A stretch of DNA of 64,000 nt from JB111 sp049856175. GTDB taxonomy: Bacteria > Actinomycetota > Actinomycetes > Actinomycetales > Actinomycetaceae. The notes under the pieces are model-generated. The model was not told where the DNA came from. It saw only the letters and a list, made by a program, of their open reading frames with translations, and made no database searches. The first letter of the stretch is position 1; every line of letters begins with the position of its first letter. This document shows positions 41,572 to 51,410 of the stretch, in pieces. Where the stretch lies: NCBI RefSeq assembly GCF_049856175.1, contig NZ_JBNDNA010000001.1:310001-374000 (forward strand), read 5' to 3'. A program made the position numbers and the translations under genes.

Positions 41572-42809
41572 CCACCCGCCGGGCCCGCCGCGAGGCGGAA
41601 CGCGAGCTCGAGCGTGCGCGCGAGGCGGACGGGACCCCGGCGCCAGGGGGTCCCGGAGACGGCACCGCGCCGCCGCGTCGCCGGCGCCGCGACCGTCGGG
41701 CCGAGGGGCCGGCGGAGACCTCGGACGCCGCGGGGGGCGCGGTGGACGCCTCCGGACAGGTGCCCGGCGGCCCGACGTCGACCGCCCCCTCCGGGCCGCG
41801 CACCCGTCGGCTCGACCGCTCCGTCGCGACGAACCACCATCTGCTCGTGCTCGAGCGGCACACCAGTGCGAGCGCGCTCGCGGGCGTGCTCGTCGAGCGG
41901 CTCCCCGACCTGCGCACCCGGCGGGACGACGAGATCATCCTCGGCCCGGGCGCGGTGCTCACGGGCCCGTGGGAGGTGACCCCGGAGCTGGCCGCCGACC
42001 TCGACCTGCCCGGGGCCTGCGCGTTCGTGCTGCGCGTGCGGCCCGACCGCGGCGAGCCCGCCCCGCCCGAGCTCAGGGGCCTCGCGCCGCTCGAGGACGC
42101 GTTCCCCGACGGCACCCCGCAGGGCGACGAGCTGCGCGCTCTGGAGAACGTCCAGGCGCTCGCGCGGCGCCTCGGCGGCGCGGTCCGCGTCACCGGCACC
42201 GGCGCCGTCGTGGTCCCCGACCCGGCCTCGGTGGTCGACCGTCTCGTGCGCAGCGAGGTCGAGCTCGGCGCCACCGAGCTGGCGGTCCTCCTCGACCGGT
42301 TCCTCGACGACGTCGTCATCCTCTCCGACGACATCTGGGGCGGCGGCTCCTCGTCCGTCGGCGGACGGATGGTGGGCGACGGGCCGGAGTGGGCGCGGGA
42401 CATGGTGACGATCGAGGTGACGACGGTGGCTCCCGTCGTCGAGCTCCCGGCGATCCGCCCTCGAGCGACCACCGGAGGCGACGGCGCCCTCCCGGTGCCG
42501 CCGCTCGAGCCGCCGGTCCTGGGCCAGGGCGGGGCGGGCCGTGGATCGCTCGCCGAGCACTCCGACGACGCCACCCCCGACGCCGTGCCCGGCTCCCGGC
42601 CGGTCCTCACCTACGAGGTGCGGTTCCGCCCCGGGCGCCCGTACGAGGTCCTCGGCACCCACCCGACGCGCGCCGGACGGCGCTCGAGGCGCGAGGGCCG
42701 CCGCGTCGTGGACGGTGTCGCGGCGGACCTCGTCCGGCTCATCGGTGGCCACGTGGTCGACGACGACGGTTTCGTCCGCTCGACCGACGGCGCCGAGTCC
42801 GGCGACTGA
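41568..42809 (+). CDS. Hypothetical protein, unknown function, coupled to dcd
   Basis: 413 residues, not recognised. Residues 1-80 are Arg/Glu/Ala/Pro-rich and disordered. The rest has two repeat-like alpha/beta segments: HHLLVLERHTSASALAGVLVERLPD... and VQALARRLGGAVRVTGTGAVVVPDPASVVDRLVRSEVELG. A late conserved-looking EVRFRPGRPYEVLGTHPTRAGRRSRREG region is basic and may bind nucleic acid or phosphate. No signal peptide or membrane helix. Overlaps dcd by four bases. Confidence 0.6.
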   Translation: MTTRRARREAERELERAREADGTPAPGGPGDGTAPPRRRRRDRRAEGPAETSDAAGGAVDASGQVPGGPTSTAPSGPRTRRLDRSVATNHHLLVLERHTSASALAGVLVERLPDLRTRRDDEIILGPGAVLTGPWEVTPELAADLDLPGACAFVLRVRPDRGEPAPPELRGLAPLEDAFPDGTPQGDELRALENVQALARRLGGAVRVTGTGAVVVPDPASVVDRLVRSEVELGATELAVLLDRFLDDVVILSDDIWGGGSSSVGGRMVGDGPEWARDMVTIEVTTVAPVVELPAIRPRATTGGDGALPVPPLEPPVLGQGGAGRGSLAEHSDDATPDAVPGSRPVLTYEVRFRPGRPYEVLGTHPTRAGRRSRREGRRVVDGVAADLVRLIGGHVVDDDGFVRSTDGAESGD

Positions 42810-42901
42810 GACGCGGCCGCGGGGGGTCGGTCGCCACGGCTCGGCCCCTCCTATCCTACGGACCGATATCCGTTGCACACCGGTGGAGGAAGAGGATCCC
42901 C

Positions 42902-43267
42902 ATGAGCACGTACAGCCCACTCCTGCAGAAGGCCACGCTCGCCGACGTCTCCCCCGACGTGCACGGCCGGATCTCGAAGCGCACGGCCGAGCTCGACGGC
43001 GTCTCCGTCACCGAGGTGACGTTCGATGTCGGCGCGAGGTGGTCCGAGGACCTGAAGCCCGACGCGGGCACCGAGCTGTGCGAGCTCCCGCACGTCGCCT
43101 ACGTGACGGCAGGCGTGCTCCGGGTCCTCGACGCCGGCGGGACCGAGGTGGACTACGCGGCGGGCGACGTCATGCTGCTTCCGCCCGGGCACGACGCCTG
43201 GACCGTGGGGGACACGGCCGTGACCTTCGTCGAGTTCTCGCGCGGGAACGACTACTACGCGGCCTAG
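42902..43267 (+). CDS. Cupin domain protein
   Basis: 121 residues. The single cupin barrel shows GTELCELPHVAYVTAGVLRVL and AAGDVMLLPPGHDAWTVGD, the two conserved cupin motifs, with His at the expected metal-ligand positions (HVAY, GHDAW). Metal and substrate unknown. ATG after GTGGAGGAAGAGG. The stop codon overlaps that of the convergent MFS gene within CTAG. Confidence 0.88.
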   Translation: MSTYSPLLQKATLADVSPDVHGRISKRTAELDGVSVTEVTFDVGARWSEDLKPDAGTELCELPHVAYVTAGVLRVLDAGGTEVDYAAGDVMLLPPGHDAWTVGDTAVTFVEFSRGNDYYAA

Positions 43268-44637
43268 GCCCGCCGCAGCCTGGCGGCCTGCACGAGCACG
43301 ATCGCGAGGAACGGGAGCGTCGCCAGGCACAGCGTGTGGAAGCCGGCGAGCGCCACGACCGGGCCGGACAGGATGGCCCCGACCGCGGCGACGGCGTTCA
43401 TCGCCATGTCGCCGGCTCCCTGGACGACGGGTCGCTGACCGGCGGAGACCGCCCCGGTGAGCATCGCCGCAGCGGGCACGGTCACCACCGACCAGCCCAC
43501 GCCGACGAGGAACAGCGCGACGCCGACCACCGGCCGGGAGGGCCCGGCCACCGCGCCGATCACCGCGCCGACCCCGAGCACGAGCTGGCCCGCGACGATG
43601 ACCGGCACCGGGCCGAGCCGGTCCGACGCTCGGCCGACGAGCGGGGCGAGCCCGAACATCCCGAGCACGTGCACCGAGATGACGAGCCCGACGACGCCGA
43701 CGTCCGCCCCGTGGTGGTCGAGGTGGATGGGGGTCATCGTCATGATCGCGACCATGACGAGGTGCGCGAGGACCTGGGCTGTCAGCGCGAACCGGGCCCG
43801 CGGGACGGTGGCGACGAGACGTAGCGCGGCCCGCACCGTCGTCCGGCGCGCGGGCGGGGCAGGCTCCGCGGGCAGCTCGGCGGTCGTCCCCTCCGGGGAG
43901 GTGGGGGGAGCAGCCTGCGTCCGCGTCCCTTCCGGGGAAGCCGCCTCCGGCAGCGTCCCACCCGGGAAGGCCGGGCGAGCAGGCGCCGCCCGCGTGCTCC
44001 GGTCGACCCGGGCGGCGCGCAGCCGGATCGAGAGCAGGAGCGGGTCGGGCCGGAGCAGGACGAGGAGCGCGACCCCGGCCAGCGCGACGAGTGCGCCGCC
44101 GATGACGAACGCACCGGTGTACTCCGGCAGTCCCCAGCGCTCCTCGAGCACCTCGCCGGGCAGGCCGAGGTTCGGCCCCAGCACGGAGCCGAGCGTCCCC
44201 ACCCACACGACGAGCGCGATCGAGCGCCCGCGGTGGTCGGCGTCGGCGAGGTCGGCGGCGGCGAAGCGCACCTGGAAGTTCGCGGCGGTGCCGCAACCCA
44301 CGAGCATCATCCCGAGCACCAGCAGCGCCGTGCTCGAGGCGACGGCGGCGACCACGAGCAGGCCGGCGCCGATCGCGGCGGCGCCGTAGGCGGAGGCGAG
44401 CGCGCCCCGGCGTCCCCACCGCAGCGCGAGCGTGCCCAGGGGGACGGCGGCGAGGGCGGCGCCGATCGTCGTCGCGGACCGGGCGACGCCCGCCCACGTC
44501 TCGGAGTGGACGACGGCGCTCGCGAGGAGGATGCCGATGCTCGGAGCGGCCCCCGCGCCGAGGTTGCCGAGCACCTGGGCCAGGGAGAGCGTGGCGAGCG
44601 TCCGGCGTCGGGTCCGGTCGAGGTCGGCGCGCTGCAC
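43264..44637 (-). CDS. MFS transporter
   Basis: 457 residues, about twelve transmembrane helices in two halves. The first half has the MFS loop motif TLALRWGRRGALA, and the equivalent second-half loop is LVGRASDRLGPVPVI. The central cytoplasmic loop (FPGGTLPEAASPEGTRTQAA) is long, Pro/Gly/Glu/Ala-rich and repeats SPEGT. Substrate unknown; drug or metabolite export is likely. TAGGTT exactly six bases before the GTG indicates a leaderless message. Confidence 0.9.
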   Translation of the reverse strand: MQRADLDRTRRRTLATLSLAQVLGNLGAGAAPSIGILLASAVVHSETWAGVARSATTIGAALAAVPLGTLALRWGRRGALASAYGAAAIGAGLLVVAAVASSTALLVLGMMLVGCGTAANFQVRFAAADLADADHRGRSIALVVWVGTLGSVLGPNLGLPGEVLEERWGLPEYTGAFVIGGALVALAGVALLVLLRPDPLLLSIRLRAARVDRSTRAAPARPAFPGGTLPEAASPEGTRTQAAPPTSPEGTTAELPAEPAPPARRTTVRAALRLVATVPRARFALTAQVLAHLVMVAIMTMTPIHLDHHGADVGVVGLVISVHVLGMFGLAPLVGRASDRLGPVPVIVAGQLVLGVGAVIGAVAGPSRPVVGVALFLVGVGWSVVTVPAAAMLTGAVSAGQRPVVQGAGDMAMNAVAAVGAILSGPVVALAGFHTLCLATLPFLAIVLVQAARLRRA

Positions 44638-44753
44638 CCGGTCAACCTAGCCGCCGTCGCCCCGCACCTGCGTCCCCGGCCCCGATTCCTGCGTCGCTCC
44701 GCATCCCCGTCCCGGCCCGATGCCGGCCCCGGCGAGAGCATTACCACCCGGAC

Positions 44754-44787
44754 GGCGGGCGTGCGGCCCGCCTCGCCCGCTTACACT
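44754..44787 (+). promoter_or_regulatory. Putative mrp operon promoter and GC hairpin
   Basis: GGCGGGC (44754-44760) and GCCCGCC (44766-44772) form a perfect 7-bp stem, followed by a TACACT -10-like box (44782-44787). The mrpA GTG is 118 bases further on with GGATGGGAGA upstream. No -35 box recognised. Confidence 0.35.
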
Positions 44788-44904
44788 GGCACCAACCCCC
44801 GTCGGCCGGTAGCTCCGGCCAGTGCCGTCGCCCGCGTCCTGGTGCGGTCGTGCGCCCGACAGGCCGGGGAGGACGACGGACCGCGACCGGATGGGAGACA
44901 GCCC

Positions 44905-47900
44905 GTGATCGAGCTGCTGACTCTCCACGCCGTCGTGGCCGTCGCAGCTCCACCTCTCGTCTCGCGGTTCGGTCGCCGCATCTTCCTGCTCCTCGCGCTC
45001 GCCCCGGCGTCGGCTGCCGTGTGGGCCCTGTGGCACACCCGCGAGGTGTTCGACGGAGACGCCCCCACGCAGTTCGTCAGCTGGGTCCCCGGGTTCGACC
45101 TGCACCTCGACTTCCGGCTGGACGCCCTCGCCTGGCTCATGACGATCGTCGTGGGCGGTGTCGGGGCCCTGGTGCTCGCGTTCTGCGCGGCCTACTTCTC
45201 GAAGACCGCCGCGGGGCTGCCCCGGTTCGCCGGCGTGTTCGTCGCCTTCGCCGGCGCCATGCTCGGCCTCGTCACGACCGACAGCACGCTGCTGCTGTAC
45301 GTGTTCTGGGAGCTGACGACGGTCTTCTCGTTCCTGCTCATCGGCCACTCGTTCGACCGCCAGTCCGCCCGACGCTCGGCCGTGCAGGCCATCCTCGTCA
45401 CGACCCTCGGCGGCCTCGCGATGCTCGCCGGCTTCATCGCCCTCGGTGAGATGGACGGCGGCTCGTACCGCCTGTCCGGGCTGGTCGAGTCCGGCGCCGC
45501 GGGCCGCCTGGCCGAGGGCCCGCTCCTCACCTCGGCGATCGTCCTCGTGCTCGTGGGCGCCCTGAGCAAGTCGGCGCTCGTGCCGTTCCACTTCTGGCTG
45601 CCCGCCGCGATGGCCGCCCCGACGCCGGTCTCCGCGTACCTGCACGCCGCGGCGATGGTCAAGGCCGGCGTCTACCTCGTCGCCCGCCTCGCACCGGGAC
45701 TCGCCTGGGAGACGTCCTGGCAGATCATGGTCCTCGGCTTCGGGCTCGGCACCCTGCTGATCGGCGGGTACCGGGCGTTGCGCCAGCACGACCTCAAGCT
45801 CGTACTCGCCTTCGGCACGGTCTCCCAGCTCGGCTTCCTCATCGCCCTCGTCGGCCACGGGCAGCGCGCCGTCGCGCTCGCGGGCCTCACCCTCCTGCTC
45901 GCCCACGCCCTGTTCAAGTCCTGCCTGTTCCTCTCGGTGGGCATCATCGACTGGACGGTCGGCTCCCGCGACCTGCGCACGCTCTCCGGACTGGGCAGGC
46001 AGATGCCGGTCCTCGCCGTCGTCATGGCGATCGCCACGGCGTCGATGGCGGGGCTGCCGCCCACGCTCGGGTACCTGGGCAAGGAGGCCGCCCTCGAGGC
46101 ACTCGTGCACGGGTCCGGGTGGGTCGACGTCGTCACCCTGGTCGGCGTCGTCGTCGGTTCGGTCCTCACGCTCGCCTACGGGTTGCGCCTGTGGTGGGGG
46201 GCGTTCGGGACCAAGAAGGGTGTCGAGCGCACCGAGGTCCCGCACCGGTCGATGCTCATCATGGCGCCGCCGATCGTCCTGGCCGCGGCCTCGTTGGTCG
46301 CCGGCCTCGTCCCCGCACGGCTCGAGCGGTTCCTCGCCCCGCACGCGGACCTGCACCCGGGCGAGCCAGGGCATCTGGTCCTGTGGGCCGGTGTCACACC
46401 CGCGTTCCTGCTCACGGTCGCCGTGGTCGTGGCCGGCATCGCGCTCTTCACGCTGCGCCGCCAGGTCGAGCGCGCGCAGGACCTCCTGCCCAACCATGCC
46501 GGCGCCGAGGGCGTCTACCGGCGCTCGCTCGTCGCGCTCGACCACTTCGCGGCGGACGTCACCGCGCTGACCCAGCGGGGATCGCTGCCCGCCTACCTCT
46601 CGACGATCTTCGTCGTTGTCGCCGCCGGCGCGCTCTCTGCGCTCGTGCTCGTACCCGGCGGCGCCCCGGCCGACGTCCGCGTCGCGGACTCCGCGCTCCA
46701 GGCGGCGGTCGCCCTGCTCGTGTGCGTGTCCGCGGTGCTCGCCGCGCGTGCGCGACGCCGGCTCAAGGCCGTCCTCCTGCTCGGCGTCGCCGGGTACGGG
46801 GTCGCCCTGCTGTTCGTGCTCCACGGGGCACCGGACCTCGCGCTCACGCAGACCGTGGTCGAGACCGTCACTCTCGTCGTGCTCATCCTCGTGCTCCGCC
46901 GCCTGCCCGCGTACTTCTCCAACCGGCCGCTCGCCGCGTCGAGGTGGACGCGCCTGGCCATCGGCACCGCGGTGGGCGCCACCGTCGCCGTCGGTGCGCT
47001 GTTCATGACCGGGGGCCGGATCCACCCGCCCGTCACCGTCGACTTCCCCACGGAGGTCTACGAGTACGGCTACGGCCGCAACATCGTCAACGTCACGCTC
47101 GTGGACGCCCGTGCCTGGGACACGTACGGCGAGGTCTCGGTGATCGTCGCGGCCGCCACCGGCATCGCCTCGCTGCTGTTCGTGCGCGGCCGGTTCGGGC
47201 GGGTCGAGCGCCGCATCGAGCCGAAGAAGGGTTCGCCGGGCGTGTGGGCGGAGTTCCCGGACCCGGCCGCAGCCGTCCGCAAGGACCGCCAGCGCAAGCG
47301 CCTCGCGTCGAACGCGTCGCTGCGCGACCCCCAGCGGGGTCAGCGCTGGCTCGCCGCGAGCGCGACGCTCGCCCCGGTGCGCCGCTCGGTGATGTTCGAG
47401 ATCGGTGCGCGGCTGATCTTCCACACGCTCATCATCTACTCGCTGTTCCTCCTCTTCTCCGGGCACAACGCGCCGGGCGGCGGGTTCGCCGGCGGCATCG
47501 CGGCAGGCATCGCGCTCATCGTCCGCTACCTCGCGGGCGGGCGGTTCGAGCTCGCCGAGGCGATGCCGCTCCACCCGGGCCACCTGCTCGGTGCCGGCCT
47601 GGTGACCATGACCCTCGCGGCCACCGCCCCCATGCTGTTCGGCGGCACGGCCCTGCAGAGCGCGGTCTTCGACTTCACCCTGTGGCCGTTCGGCGACGTC
47701 CACCTCGTCACGACCCTGATCTTCGACGTGGGCGTCTACCTCGTCGTCATCGGGCTCGTGCTCGACATCCTGCGCTCGCTCGGCGCCGAGGTCGACCGGC
47801 ACGGCGAGCTCGAGGGCGCGCAGGCCCCGGACCTGTCCCACGACGACCCGGCCCGCGCGTCGGACGACCGCGTGGTCGGCGTCGACCGCCGGGACGACGT

Positions 47901-47979
47901 GGCCGACCACCTGCAGGGCGCCGCAGCCCCGACGCGGCGCACCGGACCCGACGGAGCGCCGGGACGGGGGAGCCCGTGA
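44905..47979 (+). CDS. mrpA: Na+/H+ antiporter subunit A fused to subunit B (Mrp/Mnh)
   Basis: 1024 residues. Complex-I NuoL-like membrane protein of the Mrp sodium/proton antiporter. Early LDALAWLMTIVVGGVGALVLAF, LLYVFWELTTVFSFLLIGHSF, GALSKSALVPFHFWLPAAMAAPTPVSAYLHAAAMVKAGVYL (proton-channel Lys/Glu region) match MrpA; the C-terminal 130 residues (LIFHTLIIYSLFLLFSGHNAPGGGFAGG...) are the MrpB-like domain. The last 50 residues are a charged tail. GTG start chosen for position and motif start; an upstream in-frame extension is not real. First gene of mrpACDEFG, with GTGA overlap to mrpC. Confidence 0.95.
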   Translation: MIELLTLHAVVAVAAPPLVSRFGRRIFLLLALAPASAAVWALWHTREVFDGDAPTQFVSWVPGFDLHLDFRLDALAWLMTIVVGGVGALVLAFCAAYFSKTAAGLPRFAGVFVAFAGAMLGLVTTDSTLLLYVFWELTTVFSFLLIGHSFDRQSARRSAVQAILVTTLGGLAMLAGFIALGEMDGGSYRLSGLVESGAAGRLAEGPLLTSAIVLVLVGALSKSALVPFHFWLPAAMAAPTPVSAYLHAAAMVKAGVYLVARLAPGLAWETSWQIMVLGFGLGTLLIGGYRALRQHDLKLVLAFGTVSQLGFLIALVGHGQRAVALAGLTLLLAHALFKSCLFLSVGIIDWTVGSRDLRTLSGLGRQMPVLAVVMAIATASMAGLPPTLGYLGKEAALEALVHGSGWVDVVTLVGVVVGSVLTLAYGLRLWWGAFGTKKGVERTEVPHRSMLIMAPPIVLAAASLVAGLVPARLERFLAPHADLHPGEPGHLVLWAGVTPAFLLTVAVVVAGIALFTLRRQVERAQDLLPNHAGAEGVYRRSLVALDHFAADVTALTQRGSLPAYLSTIFVVVAAGALSALVLVPGGAPADVRVADSALQAAVALLVCVSAVLAARARRRLKAVLLLGVAGYGVALLFVLHGAPDLALTQTVVETVTLVVLILVLRRLPAYFSNRPLAASRWTRLAIGTAVGATVAVGALFMTGGRIHPPVTVDFPTEVYEYGYGRNIVNVTLVDARAWDTYGEVSVIVAAATGIASLLFVRGRFGRVERRIEPKKGSPGVWAEFPDPAAAVRKDRQRKRLASNASLRDPQRGQRWLAASATLAPVRRSVMFEIGARLIFHTLIIYSLFLLFSGHNAPGGGFAGGIAAGIALIVRYLAGGRFELAEAMPLHPGHLLGAGLVTMTLAATAPMLFGGTALQSAVFDFTLWPFGDVHLVTTLIFDVGVYLVVIGLVLDILRSLGAEVDRHGELEGAQAPDLSHDDPARASDDRVVGVDRRDDVADHLQGAAAPTRRTGPDGAPGRGSP

Positions 47980-48599
47980 TCGACGTCAGCCCCTCCCTCG
48001 CCCTCCTCCTCGTGGTCGCCGTCCTCGTCGGCGCCGGCGTCTACCTCGTGCTCGAGCGGTCCCTCACGCGCGTCGTCATCGGCGCGGGCCTCATCACGCA
48101 CGGCATCAACGTGCTCATCCTCGTGGCCGGCGGCCGGGCCGGCGAGCCGCCACTCATCGGGTCGAGCGAGCCCGAGGACATGTCCGACCCGCTGCCGCAG
48201 GCGATGATCCTCACCGCGATCGTCATCAGTCTCGGCATCACCGCGTTCCTCCTGGCGCTGGCCTACCGCTCGTGGCAGCTCAACGGCCACGACGAGGTGC
48301 AGGACGACCTGGAGGACCGCCGTATCGCCCGACGCGCCGCCCGCGACGAGCTCGATGCCCGCTCGACCGACGACTCCGGCTCGACCCTCGAGGAGGAGGC
48401 CGCCACCACGTTCGACGAGACCGACACCGGTGACGACCGACGGTCGAGCAAGTCCCCGCCGCCGCCGGGACACCGGTCCACGCGCGTGGGCACCCGGGGC
48501 GTCCCGCACTCGGCCACCGCGACCGAGCAGGTCGGCCACCCGGACGAGGACCGGCGCAACCGCACGGCGGACCACGACGACGAGGGGGGGCGTTCATGA
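47976..48599 (+). CDS. mrpC: Na+/H+ antiporter subunit C (Mrp/Mnh)
   Basis: 207 residues. NuoK-like, three helices in the first 110 residues: LALLLVVAVLVGAGVYLVLE, VVIGAGLITHGINVLILVAGG and LPQAMILTAIVISLGITAFLLAL. The remaining 95 residues (ARRAARDELDARSTDDSGST...) are an unusual hydrophilic, Ser/Asp/Arg-rich cytoplasmic tail not present in most MrpC proteins. GTGA overlap at the start, ATGA overlap with mrpD. Confidence 0.93.
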   Translation: MIDVSPSLALLLVVAVLVGAGVYLVLERSLTRVVIGAGLITHGINVLILVAGGRAGEPPLIGSSEPEDMSDPLPQAMILTAIVISLGITAFLLALAYRSWQLNGHDEVQDDLEDRRIARRAARDELDARSTDDSGSTLEEEAATTFDETDTGDDRRSSKSPPPPGHRSTRVGTRGVPHSATATEQVGHPDEDRRNRTADHDDEGGRS

Positions 48600-50197
48600 G
48601 CTGGCTGCTCGCCGTCCCCGTCCTGCTCCCGCTCCTCGGCGCGGGCACCTCGCTCATGCTCGCCAGGTTCCGCCGCGCGCAGGGCATCATCTCGGTGGTC
48701 GTGCTCGCCGCGGTCCTCGCCGTCGCCATCGTGCTGCTCGTGGCCGTGGACTCCGGCCCGATCGTGCTCAACATCGGCGGCTGGTCGGCCCCCGTCGGGA
48801 TCGTCCTGGTGGCCGACAGGCTGTCGGCCCTGCTCCTCGTGGTCTCCGTGGCGGTCACGCTCGCCGTGCTCGTGTACTCGTTCGCCCAGAACGTCGCGGA
48901 CGGCGACGAGGGCGCTCCGGTGACGATCTACCACCCGACGTTCCTCGTCCTGTCGGCGGGCGTGTCGAACGCCTTCCTCGCGGGCGACCTGTTCAACCTG
49001 TACGTCGGGTTCGAGATGCTGCTCGTCGCGAGCTTCGTCCTCATCACGCTGGGCGGCACGCGCGACCGGATCCGCTCGGGCACCGTCTACATCATCGTCT
49101 CCTTCATCTCGTCGTTCATCTTCCTCGCCGGGATCGCCTACGTGTACGCGGCGGCGGGCACCGTCAACATGGCCCAGCTCGCGCAGCGGCTGCCGGAGAT
49201 CGATCCCAGCGTGACGGTCGTCCTCGAGGCCGTCCTGCTCATCGCGTTCGGCATCAAGGCGGCGCTGTTCCCGCTGTCCGCGTGGCTGCCCGACTCCTAC
49301 CCGACGGCGCCCGCGCCGGTGACCGCCGTCTTCGCGGGCCTGCTCACCAAGGTCGGCGTCTACGCGATCATCCGCTCCCAGGTCACCCTGTTCGGCGACA
49401 GCCGGATGAGCACCGTCCTCCTGGTCGTCGCGGCCGCGGCCATGATCGTCGGCATCCTCGGCGCGGTGGCGCAGGCCGACCTCAAACGACTGCTCTCGTT
49501 CACCCTCATCAGCCACATCGGCTACATGATCTGGGGCATCGGCACCGCGACGACCGACGGGCTCTCGGCGGCCATCTTCTACGTCGCCCACCACATCACC
49601 GTGCAGACCGGGCTGTTCCTCGTGGCGGGACTCATCGAGCGTCGCGGCGGCACGACGTCGCTCGTGCGGCTCGGGTCCCTCGCCCGGCTCGCCCCGCTCC
49701 TGGCCGTGCTGTACCTCGTGCCCGCGCTCAACCTCGCCGGGATCCCACCGTTCAGCGGATTCCTCGGGAAGGTCGGGCTCATGCAGGCTGCCGCGACCGA
49801 GGGGTCGTGGATGTCGTGGACGCTCGTCGGAGCCGGCCTGGTCACCTCGCTGCTCACCCTCTACGCCGTCGTCAAGGCCTGGAACATGGCGTTCTGGCAG
49901 GAGGCGCCGGAGGAGCTCGAGGGCCAGTCCACGCCCGCGACGATGACGCTGTCGGCCGGCGCGGTCATCGCCATGTCGCTCGGCATGACCGTGGCCGCCG
50001 GCCCGATCGTCGACTACGCGGACACCGCGGCCCGCGACCTCATGCTGCGCACGCCCTACATCGCCGCCGTGCTGCCCGGCGGCGAGCGGGGCGACGGCAT
50101 CTCCGACGAGATCGCCGAGCGGGGCGAGCGCTCGGAGGAGATGCCGGTCGAGACGCCCAGCGAGGACCAGCCCGTCGGAGAGGAGGGTGTGCCGTGA
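48596..50197 (+). CDS. mrpD: Na+/H+ antiporter subunit D (Mrp/Mnh)
   Basis: 533 residues. NuoM/N-like antiporter subunit with about 14 helices: GDLFNLYVGFEMLLVASFVLI (transmembrane 5 Glu), LIAFGIKAALFPLSAWLPDSYPTAPAPVTAVFAGLLTKVGVYAI (conserved Lys) and ISHIGYMIWGIG. The C-terminal 40 residues are an acidic extension (SEEMPVETPSEDQPVGEEG). ATGA overlap with mrpC, GTGA overlap with mrpE. Confidence 0.95.
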   Translation: MSWLLAVPVLLPLLGAGTSLMLARFRRAQGIISVVVLAAVLAVAIVLLVAVDSGPIVLNIGGWSAPVGIVLVADRLSALLLVVSVAVTLAVLVYSFAQNVADGDEGAPVTIYHPTFLVLSAGVSNAFLAGDLFNLYVGFEMLLVASFVLITLGGTRDRIRSGTVYIIVSFISSFIFLAGIAYVYAAAGTVNMAQLAQRLPEIDPSVTVVLEAVLLIAFGIKAALFPLSAWLPDSYPTAPAPVTAVFAGLLTKVGVYAIIRSQVTLFGDSRMSTVLLVVAAAAMIVGILGAVAQADLKRLLSFTLISHIGYMIWGIGTATTDGLSAAIFYVAHHITVQTGLFLVAGLIERRGGTTSLVRLGSLARLAPLLAVLYLVPALNLAGIPPFSGFLGKVGLMQAAATEGSWMSWTLVGAGLVTSLLTLYAVVKAWNMAFWQEAPEELEGQSTPATMTLSAGAVIAMSLGMTVAAGPIVDYADTAARDLMLRTPYIAAVLPGGERGDGISDEIAERGERSEEMPVETPSEDQPVGEEGVP

Positions 50198-50988
50198 CCG
50201 ACGAACTCGGACACTCCCGCGCCGGAGCGGTGACGCCCGCGGACCCGCGCACCGCCGGGCGCGCGGCCCGGGAGGGCCGGCCCGGCGGGCGCGCACGCTG
50301 GGGCCGCCGCCGTCGCGGCGCCCGTGGTGCGCCGCCCCGCCTCGCCCCGACGTCGTGGAAGCTCGTCGTCTGGCTGACCGTCGTCTGGGTGCTGCTCTGG
50401 GGCGACCTGTCCGTCGGCAACGTCGTGGCCGGCCTCGCGCTGGGTCTCTTCGTCACGATCCTCATGCCCATGCCGCGCGCGACGGGCCGGACCACCGTGC
50501 GCCCGCTCGCCGTCGTCGTGCTCGTGGCGGTGTTCGTGCGGGAGGTGCTGCGTGCCTCCTGGCAGATCGTCGTGCTCACGGTGCGGGGCCGTCCCCCGCG
50601 CGGCGCCGTCATCCGCGTCCAGCTGCGCTCCCACTCCGACCTCATCCTCACCGGCACCGGCGGGATGTGCTCGCTGGTCCCCGGTTCGCTCGTCGTCGAG
50701 GCCATGCGCCTGTCCGGGATGCTCTACATGCACATCCTCGACGTCGACATCGCGGGCGGTCTCGAGCGGGCGCACTCCGACGTCCTCGACCAGGAGGAGC
50801 GTCTCCTGCGGGCCTTCGCCACCGACGACCAGCTCGTCGACGCCGGCTTCCGCCCTGGCTGGTCCCGGCGCGCCGGGCGGCTGCCGTCGCCGTCCGTCGA
50901 GGGCCCGGCGGCCGAGGCCCCGTCGGAGGACGGCCAGTCGGCGGCCGGCCAGGTCGGTCCGTCCCCGACGACGGGGGGCGGTGCGTGA
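50194..50988 (+). CDS. mrpE: Na+/H+ antiporter subunit E (Mrp/Mnh)
   Basis: 264 residues. N-terminal Arg/Gly-rich cytoplasmic extension of about 50 residues, then the MrpE core: two helices (LVVWLTVVWVLLWGDLSVGNVVAGLALGLFV) and IVVLTVRGRPPRGAVIRVQLRSHSDLILT, followed by TGGMCSLVPGSLVVEA. The C-terminal 45 residues are Pro/Glu/Ala-rich. Longer than the roughly 160 residues usual for MrpE because of these two tails. Overlaps both neighbours. Confidence 0.92.
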   Translation: MTDELGHSRAGAVTPADPRTAGRAAREGRPGGRARWGRRRRGARGAPPRLAPTSWKLVVWLTVVWVLLWGDLSVGNVVAGLALGLFVTILMPMPRATGRTTVRPLAVVVLVAVFVREVLRASWQIVVLTVRGRPPRGAVIRVQLRSHSDLILTGTGGMCSLVPGSLVVEAMRLSGMLYMHILDVDIAGGLERAHSDVLDQEERLLRAFATDDQLVDAGFRPGWSRRAGRLPSPSVEGPAAEAPSEDGQSAAGQVGPSPTTGGGA

Positions 50989-51410
50989 TGGAGATCGTCG
51001 TCTACGCCTGCCTCGCCGTGGTGGTGCTCGCCGTCTTCACCGCGCTCGTGCGCCTGGAGCGTGGGCCGTCCACGCTCGACCGCGCGGTCTCCACGGACGT
51101 CGTCACCGCGTCCGTCGTCGCGCTCGTGGGCCTGCTCATCGCGTGGACCGGGAGCGCCGCGTACGTGCCGATGCTCGTGGTCATCACGCTCGTCGGGTTC
51201 CTCACCACGGTGACGATCGCGCGGTTCACCGCGGTCGAGAAGTCCGACGAGGCCCGCATCCTCACCAAGGAGGAGCTCGCCCAGGTCATCGCGCGCGAGC
51301 GCGAGCTCGACGACGACGACGCGCCCGTCCACGGTCCCGACTCGCCGCGCGTGACGGGCGAGGACACCTCGGGCCCGGAGGACGACGGCACCGGGGAGGG
51401 ACGGTCATGA
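50988..51410 (+). CDS. mrpF: Na+/H+ antiporter subunit F (Mrp/Mnh)
   Basis: 140 residues. Three helices (IVVYACLAVVVLAVFTALVRLERG, AVSTDVVTASVVALVGLLIAW, YVPMLVVITLVGFLTTVTIARF) with the conserved GPSTLDRAVSTD loop. The C-terminal 50 residues are an acidic extension. The ATG sits on the mrpE stop (TGATG). Confidence 0.93.
   Translation: MEIVVYACLAVVVLAVFTALVRLERGPSTLDRAVSTDVVTASVVALVGLLIAWTGSAAYVPMLVVITLVGFLTTVTIARFTAVEKSDEARILTKEELAQVIARERELDDDDAPVHGPDSPRVTGEDTSGPEDDGTGEGRS

Noticed and set aside
44233..44904. Upstream extension of mrpA
   Set aside because: It reads through the divergent MFS gene in antisense and lacks conservation. The MrpA membrane domain begins right after the GTG at 44905.
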